Of a stretch of DNA of 14,928 nucleotides, positions 13,571-14,928 are shown piece by piece. The notes below the pieces were generated by a model that did not search any database, was not told the DNA's origin, and worked only from the letters and a program-made list of their open reading frames with translations. This stretch comes from OLB16 sp964481775. GTDB lineage: Bacteria > Hinthialibacterota > Hinthialibacteria > OLB16. Location of the stretch: positions 1 to 14,928 of the forward strand of contig CAYZUX010000156.1 in assembly GCA_964481775.1 (NCBI GenBank), in the 5' to 3' direction. Each line of letters opens with the position of its first letter. Positions within the stretch are counted from its first letter, which is position 1. The position numbers and the translations under genes are program-made.

Positions 13571-13574
13571 TCAT
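13494..13574 (-). pseudogene. Relic of the start of an AAA ATPase gene
   Basis: A 26-codon frame starts with ATG at 13574 and opens MIERFINIKNIGRF, which matches the usual first beta strand and turn of RloC/AAA_13-type ATPases (MIxRFIxIKNxGRF). The following residues (TAAVFLAAG) do not continue that family and a stop comes at 13494. No Walker motifs follow. It is best read as a gene start left behind by a deletion whose other side is the uncharacterised gene. The match is short, so this is tentative. Confidence 0.42.
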
Positions 13575-13632
13575 CTCCCGACCTCGATTCAAGAGAATCC
13601 TCTGTCAATTGACGCTTTACCCTGCCAAGTTT

Positions 13633-13881
13633 TCAGTGTTCCTTGTCCTTCGGCGGATTCGGGTCCCTTCCAGGTGCAATGGTGTCCTTGCTGCGTATCT
13701 TCCCATCCAACCCTTTGATGGTCAGCTCTCCGCCGCCCTGGTTCCGCAACATCTCCTTTGCCTGCTTTTCCGCCTCTCCCTGCGTGAGGTGCAAACTCGA
13801 TGCCTTCTCGGCGTTATTGCGCTTATTCTCCCACGTCCGATCAGGACGCCGGGAAATGGTCCGATCTCTTCCTTTGCTCAT
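13633..13881 (-). CDS. DUF2188 domain protein
   Basis: An 82-residue basic protein. The layout fits DUF2188: an N-terminal basic part with a conserved tryptophan (DRTWENKRNNAEKASS), then a helix (LTQGEAEKQAKEML), then GGGELTIKGLDGKIRSKDTI with the characteristic G-x-D-G-K-I turn, and a proline-rich end (GRDPNPPKD). Its function is unknown; such proteins are small and often occur on mobile DNA. The ATG at 13881 has AGGAG eight bases upstream and overlaps the stop of the upstream ATPase-fold gene (ATGA), so the two are coupled. Confidence 0.8.
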   Translation of the reverse strand: MSKGRDRTISRRPDRTWENKRNNAEKASSLHLTQGEAEKQAKEMLRNQGGGELTIKGLDGKIRSKDTIAPGRDPNPPKDKEH

Positions 13882-14585
13882 GTCTTGGTCTCCTTTCGCC
13901 CCTTAAGATACTGTCGGCCCTTCTCGGTGATTCGGTAGCGCTGCTTACTGCTCCTCGGCTTGTCCGGGATTGTCATTTCGATCAGCCCCGCCTCAAGGGC
14001 AGGATGGAGGTAGTTTTCCCGGAATGTTGGACGGTGTGATAGACCGAGTCTTGCCATCATGTCTGCCGCATCCAGCGTGTCCTTCCGAAGCAGGTTCAAC
14101 ATTTTTTCAACTTGGTCGGTGACTTGGTCGGTCACTTGATCGGTGACTTGGCCCGTCACTTTCGGAGTCGCGGGCAAAGCGGCCGGGAGGAAGGTGACGT
14201 ACACCGATCCGGCCTGCTCGCTCCAGGCGGGTTTCGGATTTCCGTTCTCGGTGCACCAGTCGATGATGTTCAGGGTGCCGCTGCCCCAACGTTCGAGGAT
14301 GCCCGCCCGGTAGAAAACGTTGGCGATGATCGGGTTCCAGGGGCGGGACTCGTGAGGTTGGGCCAACTTCTCGGGGGTGATGCCGAACTGGAGCGCGCCC
14401 GGATTGGTGATCTCAAGATGGTCATCATACATCGCGACCGCTACGGCCCCGCCAGGAATCGTGTAGTCGCGGTGGCACAAGGCATTGGCCAAGGCTTCAC
14501 GGGTGGCGCGGGGCGGATACCAGGGTTGGTCCTCGCGGATCATCTTCCCCGACACTACACGCCCGGCGATGGGGACATGATCCAT
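13878..14585 (-). CDS. 5'-truncated RecG-like (GHKL ATPase-fold) transcriptional regulator-type protein
   Basis: A frame of 235 residues from ATG 14585. It matches the C-terminal half of the ATP-binding/AlbA_2-RecG-like family: YPPRATREALANALCHRDY (23-41), the GHKL-type N-box region, then DDHLEITNPGALQFG, NPIIANVFYRAGILERWGSGT, a VTDQ repeat linker, and a C-terminal winged helix (ADMMARLGLSHRPTFRENYL). Family members are usually well over 400 residues, with an AlbA_2/Schlafen-like N-terminal domain. Here homology continues in frame a little upstream (ALLRRAESFL) and then meets a TAG at 14628-14630, where an unrelated primase begins on the other strand. The N-terminal domain has therefore been lost. 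The ATG lacks a good ribosome site, so expression is doubtful. It overlaps the DUF2188 start. Confidence 0.75.
   Translation of the reverse strand: MDHVPIAGRVVSGKMIREDQPWYPPRATREALANALCHRDYTIPGGAVAVAMYDDHLEITNPGALQFGITPEKLAQPHESRPWNPIIANVFYRAGILERWGSGTLNIIDWCTENGNPKPAWSEQAGSVYVTFLPAALPATPKVTGQVTDQVTDQVTDQVEKMLNLLRKDTLDAADMMARLGLSHRPTFRENYLHPALEAGLIEMTIPDKPRSSKQRYRITEKGRQYLKGRKETKT
14111..14158. repeat. Four tandem 12-bp units encoding VTDQ/VTGQ
   Basis: Units cttggtcggtga, cttggtcggtca, cttgatcggtga and cttggcccgtca follow each other without a gap. On the coding (minus) strand they give VTGQ-VTDQ-VTDQ-VTDQ, a linker between the ATPase-fold part and the winged helix. Similar VTxQ repeats are common in this family. 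Copy number could vary by slippage without changing frame. Confidence 0.85.
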
Positions 14586-14632
14586 GAGAAAAGACTCGGC
14601 TCTCCGGAGTAGCGCGAAGGCGTGGCCCTAGT

Positions 14633-14928
14633 ATTGACGGTTGCGGGATTCCCTACTTGACCGAGTTTTCAGGGAACAAGGGATTCCATCTCTGGGTCTT
14701 CTTTGACCAACCGTCACCGAATCGTGTCGCAAGAGCCCTTGGCCAAGCCCTCACTGCTGACCACGAGGTCTTCCCAAAACAGGACCAGATCCCCCCAAAC
14801 GGCTATGGCAATTTCGTGAAAGCACCCCTTGGAATGCACCAGGTCACCAAAGATTGGTGTCTATTCGTGGACGACGACCTGACCCAATTGGAAAACCCCT
14901 ACGAAGTCCTTGAATCTGTTCAGACCAT
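14633..14928 (+). pseudogene. 5'-truncated archaeo-eukaryotic primase (TOTE/CRISPR-associated-type), runs off the window
   Basis: The plus-strand frame is open from just after a TGA at 14585-14587 to the right edge, but homology appears to start only at about 14633, and no ATG or GTG with a ribosome site is present. Visible features: SGNKGFHLWVFFDQP, the SxH-type motif II of AEP primases; ARALGQAL; EVFPKQDQIPPNGYGNFV; then KAPLGMH and LFVDDDL. These match primase domains found with TOTE conflict systems, CRISPR-associated primase-polymerases and some plasmid replication genes. The upstream segment holding the first catalytic acidic motif is missing. The break coincides with the break in the RecG-like gene on the other strand. 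The fragment continues beyond 14928, so a later intact domain cannot be excluded. Confidence 0.65.

Noticed and set aside
14111..14158. Short direct repeats as a CRISPR array or iteron cluster
   Set aside because: The 12-bp units are contiguous, in frame and encode a known VTxQ linker; there are no spacers.

Overview
The window comes from a Gram-negative-type bacterium at moderate GC. It encodes Tat and Sec signal peptides, several periplasmic redox and metal-binding proteins, strong Shine-Dalgarno sequences, and GTG or TTG starts. DUF3179 proteins, a HEAT-repeat/thioredoxin fusion and tandem YHS repeats argue against an ordinary enterobacterium or pseudomonad. A little-sampled environmental phylum (Planctomycetota, Nitrospirota or similar) is plausible, but the sequence does not settle it. 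No tRNA, rRNA, CRISPR array or intact insertion sequence is visible.

Left part (1-1711, minus strand): a merR-type mercury regulator sits under its own MerR-style promoter with a 19-bp spacer. It is translationally coupled to a large fusion protein that joins a CopZ-type zinc/[2Fe-2S] chaperone domain, a MerT membrane domain and a MerP heavy-metal-associated domain. That fusion runs off the left edge.

Central part (1709-11807): this looks like one stress regulon, tied together by a repeated promoter of the form TGTTACA-N15/16-CGTT. There are four copies on the minus strand and one near-copy on the plus strand, and each lies upstream of a transcription unit. The pattern resembles an extracytoplasmic-function (ECF) sigma-factor promoter. 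The units are: (i) an AhpD-like CxxC peroxidase followed by an alpha/beta-hydrolase remnant; (ii) a thioredoxin-like protein of doubtful integrity, a HEAT-thioredoxin fusion and a MerA-like flavoprotein; (iii) a bufferin-type RiPP operon with a Tat-exported nine-cysteine precursor, a DUF692 multinuclear iron enzyme, its DUF2063 partner and a DUF3179 protein; (iv) a second DUF3179 protein; and (v) on the plus strand, an exported protein with four YHS-like CxxC repeats. No sigma-factor gene is present in the window.

The inferred job of the central part is handling thiophilic metal (copper, mercury or similar) or thiol stress in the periplasm. The precursor would be modified on its cysteines and exported as a metal scavenger. 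The flavoprotein, thioredoxin-fold and AhpD-like proteins would manage redox damage. The two DUF3179 proteins are unexplained partners.

Right part (11958-14928): a TVP38/TMEM64 membrane protein is followed by a zone of broken genes. This zone holds an uncharacterised gene damaged at both ends, a 26-codon relic that looks like the start of an AAA ATPase, a DUF2188 protein coupled to a 5'-truncated RecG-like/ATPase-fold regulator, and a 5'-truncated archaeo-eukaryotic primase at the right edge. It reads as the scarred remains of mobile or defence DNA.
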